DNA from: Parasediminibacterium sp046546515
GTDB taxonomy: Bacteria; Bacteroidota; Bacteroidia; Chitinophagales; Chitinophagaceae
Length of the DNA stretch: 64,000 nt
Direction of reading: 5' to 3'
Assembly (NCBI RefSeq): GCF_046546515.1
Contig: NZ_JBKHKJ010000003.1
Span: 1 to 64,000, forward strand
Shown: piece after piece, positions 61,117 through 64,000 of the stretch
Layout: the number at the start of each line of letters is the position of its first letter
Numbering within the stretch: the stretch's first letter is position 1
The notes under the pieces: generated by a model
Told to the model about the DNA's origin: nothing
Database searches by the model: none
Seen by the model: the letters and a program-made list of their open reading frames with translations, nothing else
Program-made: the position numbers and the translations under genes

Positions 61117-64000
61117 TTAATTACCAAAAAACTTTAATGCCTCTACTATTGTTGTTACCAACTTAGGTGTAAATGCCTTGAAAAAATCGGAATTCATCAA
61201 GGTAAGTTCCTTTTTATCTTGGCTAATGTATTCCGGTGTTTTATCCATAACAAACCCATAAGTGTCATTTACAAGCACACTGTTGGCTTCCATTATCTTC
61301 TTCACTCGCTGGTTCAGCAGGTATATTTTTTCATTGTCCAGTTGCCCAAACCATGCCGTGGGAAATGGTGCTTGCGTACCCCACATCAGTTTTGCACCTG
61401 TGTTTTTGAGGGTAGTAACCAAAGCAGTAATATCGGCATCAAACTTTTGCAAGCCTTGCTCTGAAAAATCGGTAATGCCGTCATACCCAACCGACAAGTA
61501 AATAACATCCCACTTGGTGCCGCCCAATGCACTTTCTACATTGTTATTAAAAGCTTTAGGGTTATTAACAGAAACGCCCGAATAAGACACACTTCCAAAG
61601 CCAGTTAACTTCTTAATAATTTCAGGGGCAACCGCCAACATCCTGCTATCTGTCAGCAATAAAATCTTCCGTTGTTTGCCATCCGAACTCCCGCCCATGT
61701 CATACAATACAGAAGGTAGGCTATCTAATGGTTGCAGCTTGGCAATTTCAGTTTCTACCTTAGTCATCCTCAGTTTCTGGTCTGCTGCTGCGGTGAAATC
61801 GAACACGTCCTTTTTATCAGGGAAAAAAGTAGTACCCCCAACAGAACATTCCCAATTGGTTAATATTTGATTGGCTATGGTCAATCCTTTTTCGCCTCCA
61901 TTAATCAAATCCAATTGGCAAAGCATATACTCGCCTTTCCCTTGTTTTATGCTTGCCAGCACTGGATCACGGTTCAGGTACCACATTGCCTGCCGCATGT
62001 CTTTCCCTTCATTGATGTATTCAGCCCCAAAAGGTGGCACGCTCCAGTCGTTCCGCCAATTGCTCACCAATATGCGGAAACTATCATTCACCGAAACTGG
62101 GGAAATGCCTTTCATCTTCACCCCATTTTGAAACATGGCTTTACCGTTCCAATTAAGGGTTATGTTAGATAAACCAGAAAGGAAAGGGTCGTAATTGGGT
62201 TCAAAAGGCTGGGGTACCACCACGCTGTCATAATACTCAACGCCTGTTTTGGGCGTGCTACGCAATGTCCAGCTTGTAGCTGCTTTCACGCAGCCAGCTT
62301 TTTCATCCAGGAAAGGCTTGGTTAGGGTTAAGCTATCCCCGATCAATTTCTTGTAGCTGTCAATTGTTTTATTTGTAATTTGATAAATGCAAACTCTTCC
62401 CCCATTGTCTTCAAAAGATTTGATGGTTTTTACTTCTTCGTCTGTGAGTGCGTTTGTCCTTGCATCTAAGAATAATACTTTGAAATCTTTTATTGAAGCA
62501 GCATTTACAGCAGAAATTGGCTTCGCTGTTTTATTCATCCAAACAACAAAATCTGTTTGCCCATAAACTGCGGCTTCATTTGTCTTGATAATTGGTTTGT
62601 AATTAGCAGAATTGTCAATCAAGTTATGCAACAACCACCCCGCAACTGGCTCTAGCTTCGCTGTTTCTGTAAGTTTCAAGGAAGTTACCCACGCACATCC
62701 TTTGCCAGTATATATTTGATGCAATGCCGATGTCTTACCATCTTTGTCTCCTGTAATCAACACCCTTGAATTTTCAGAGACACTTGGTTTTTCCATCCCA
62801 CCATATTCGTTGCCTCCCTTCCAAAAACTAAGTTCTTCCTGCCCAATACCATCTAAGACTTTGTAGTTTGCCCCGTTTGCAAATAGCCTCGCACTGCCTT
62901 TGAGCAAACCATTATCATTCATAAATTGAATTAATGTCAAGCCTTGATAAGCTTGTGTTTTTGCATAATCTGGAAGTTTGTTGCCTACAACCAAAACAAT
63001 ATTTGCATCTGCTGGATTACTCATTCCAAGTAGCTTCTTAAAAGGTATGCCTGCATCGGTAAGCACTTTAATCAATCCCCCATCTTCATCAATCACCCCA
63101 ATCTTTTTCCCATTCAAATGCAAAAGCGAAGCCGATAACCTTGGGTAAATATGCCCTTCCCGTACATCTTTGTATCCTGCTTTGCCTTTGTACCAAAACT
63201 CACGCACAATATGGATATGCGTTTCCGTGGATATCGAAGGGATGTTAAAATGCCATTCCACGTCCCGCAGCATATCGCCTGGCTGCAAGGATTGTTTTTT
63301 GATGGTTTCGGACAAGACTTTGCCCTCTGGTGTTTCTATTTTGCAATGTATTTCATCCACAAAACGCAGGTCATCATACTGCAACAATGGGGTTTTAATG
63401 GAGGCATTTTCCCCACCAAAGAAGGAAAAGTTTTTGCTGTCATACGGGAAGCGTACCCATTTCATGTCCTCGGCAAACAAATAGTAGCCGGGGTTTGGCT
63501 CGTAAACGGGCAAGGTAGGGTCCCAGATGTTTACAGGGGTAGCACATGGCAGTATTTGTTTGGGTTTCACGCCCGGGCCTTCCAGTGTTTTATAGGCAGG
63601 CGCAATGCCACGGTATCGGTTGTAAGGCTGCCAGCGGAAAAACACGCAGCCAAAATCCCATGGGCTAAGGGCATTGATGCGGTGCAGGCTGCCGGCAAAT
63701 GTTTTGCCTTCCCTCACAAGGTCGAACGCTGCTTTTATTTCGTTTTGCCCATCCCTGTAAATGCCCGTTGCATAATCTTGTGCTATTACTTCATAGCCGG
63801 CCGTGCCATTCCCAAGGGGGCGGTTGGGTTGCCAAACCTCGCCACATTCGTCCCACACCATGGGTTTGTTTGCCCCAAACTGTTCCCATTCCTTAAACAC
63901 GGAATCGGTATTGTAGTGGTGGCCAATTATGTCGCCATGCGTGGAGAAAGCACTAAAGTCCGAAGCGAAAGCAGGACGGGTTTTGTCAATGGAATGGGCA
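61117..64000 (-). CDS. GH2-type glycosidase C-terminal part fused to a degenerate SGNH domain (partial)
   Basis: The 5' end lies beyond the window: reading upstream of the GTG at 63900 the frame stays open to position 64000 (SFSTHGDIIGHHYNTDSVFKEW and more), so that GTG is not the start. The first 80 or so visible residues look like the end of a GH2/clan A barrel, with NKPMVWDECGEVW carrying a candidate nucleophile Glu. Several beta-domains follow. The last 240 residues resemble an SGNH/GDSL hydrolase (LLTDSRML, WDVIYLSVGYDG), but the C-terminal D/H pair is not recognisable (ISQDKKELT in its place), so esterase activity is doubtful. It may serve as a binding or structural domain. Confidence 0.72.
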   Translation of the reverse strand, partial: AHSIDKTRPAFASDFSAFSTHGDIIGHHYNTDSVFKEWEQFGANKPMVWDECGEVWQPNRPLGNGTAGYEVIAQDYATGIYRDGQNEIKAAFDLVREGKTFAGSLHRINALSPWDFGCVFFRWQPYNRYRGIAPAYKTLEGPGVKPKQILPCATPVNIWDPTLPVYEPNPGYYLFAEDMKWVRFPYDSKNFSFFGGENASIKTPLLQYDDLRFVDEIHCKIETPEGKVLSETIKKQSLQPGDMLRDVEWHFNIPSISTETHIHIVREFWYKGKAGYKDVREGHIYPRLSASLLHLNGKKIGVIDEDGGLIKVLTDAGIPFKKLLGMSNPADANIVLVVGNKLPDYAKTQAYQGLTLIQFMNDNGLLKGSARLFANGANYKVLDGIGQEELSFWKGGNEYGGMEKPSVSENSRVLITGDKDGKTSALHQIYTGKGCAWVTSLKLTETAKLEPVAGWLLHNLIDNSANYKPIIKTNEAAVYGQTDFVVWMNKTAKPISAVNAASIKDFKVLFLDARTNALTDEEVKTIKSFEDNGGRVCIYQITNKTIDSYKKLIGDSLTLTKPFLDEKAGCVKAATSWTLRSTPKTGVEYYDSVVVPQPFEPNYDPFLSGLSNITLNWNGKAMFQNGVKMKGISPVSVNDSFRILVSNWRNDWSVPPFGAEYINEGKDMRQAMWYLNRDPVLASIKQGKGEYMLCQLDLINGGEKGLTIANQILTNWECSVGGTTFFPDKKDVFDFTAAADQKLRMTKVETEIAKLQPLDSLPSVLYDMGGSSDGKQRKILLLTDSRMLAVAPEIIKKLTGFGSVSYSGVSVNNPKAFNNNVESALGGTKWDVIYLSVGYDGITDFSEQGLQKFDADITALVTTLKNTGAKLMWGTQAPFPTAWFGQLDNEKIYLLNQRVKKIMEANSVLVNDTYGFVMDKTPEYISQDKKELTLMNSDFFKAFTPKLVTTIVEALKFFGN

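Noticed and set aside
1..64000. tRNA, rRNA or riboswitch genes
   Set aside because: No cloverleaf, rRNA signature or recognisable riboswitch core was seen by eye; a covariance search would be needed to exclude small RNAs.

Overview
The window looks like chromosomal DNA of a Bacteroidota bacterium, probably a Chitinophagaceae/Sphingobacteriia-type soil or freshwater glycan degrader. The evidence is type IX secretion sorting domains, a TamB/TamL-type outer-membrane assembly pair, Bacteroidota promoter-like TAnnTTTG boxes, a long Bacteroidota-form Lgt and a large all-minus-strand block of secreted carbohydrate-active enzymes. The genus assignment is inference. No rRNA, tRNA or CRISPR was seen.

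Positions 1-19,144 are mostly core genes: a secreted metzincin-like protein, Hsp20, a bacilliredoxin, Lgt, a small unknown two-gene operon, tamB-tamL overlapping by ATGA, a MacB/FtsX permease, a DUF4197 lipoprotein, an orphan terminase-small-subunit-like HTH protein and a type IIA topoisomerase A subunit (parC-like). Several dispersed repeats sit between them. They include a 177-bp palindromic MITE-like element (two full copies and two half copies, the halves flanking parC), a 59-bp inverted-repeat element and helically phased 11/21-bp arrays.

Positions 19,471-29,743 and 38,468-64,000 form a very large glycan-degradation locus, all on the minus strand, with nearly every protein carrying a signal peptide. 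It holds three GH29, one GH95 and one GH95-like protein, two GH2-type proteins, GH35, GH42, GH30, two heparinase II/III-type lyases, one more probable toroid-fold protein, a GH141-like beta-helix protein and two SGNH acetylesterases. A second GH141-like gene in the interruption is broken by an amber codon. The enzyme mix points to an acetylated, fucose- and galactose-rich, uronic-acid-containing polysaccharide. No sulfatase, SusC/SusD pair or regulator is present, so uptake and control genes must lie outside the window or be absent.

The locus is interrupted at about 29.8-38.4 kb by accessory DNA: a REP-associated tyrosine transposase (RAYT) flanked by strikingly perfect REP palindromes in opposing orientation, a tandem duplication of REP plus RAYT 3' end, a truncated T9SS-sorted gene abutting a REP, an AT-rich HEPN-domain gene, the amber-interrupted beta-helix gene and a VOC-family gene.

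The most unusual non-coding signal is a family of degenerate 21-bp tandem repeats in three gaps of the CAZyme locus (about 24.55, 45.88 and 55.45 kb). Each lies just upstream of an enzyme gene. The unit sequence differs between arrays, but the period (two helical turns) and a small self-complementary core recur, and the edges of two arrays read as each other's unit.
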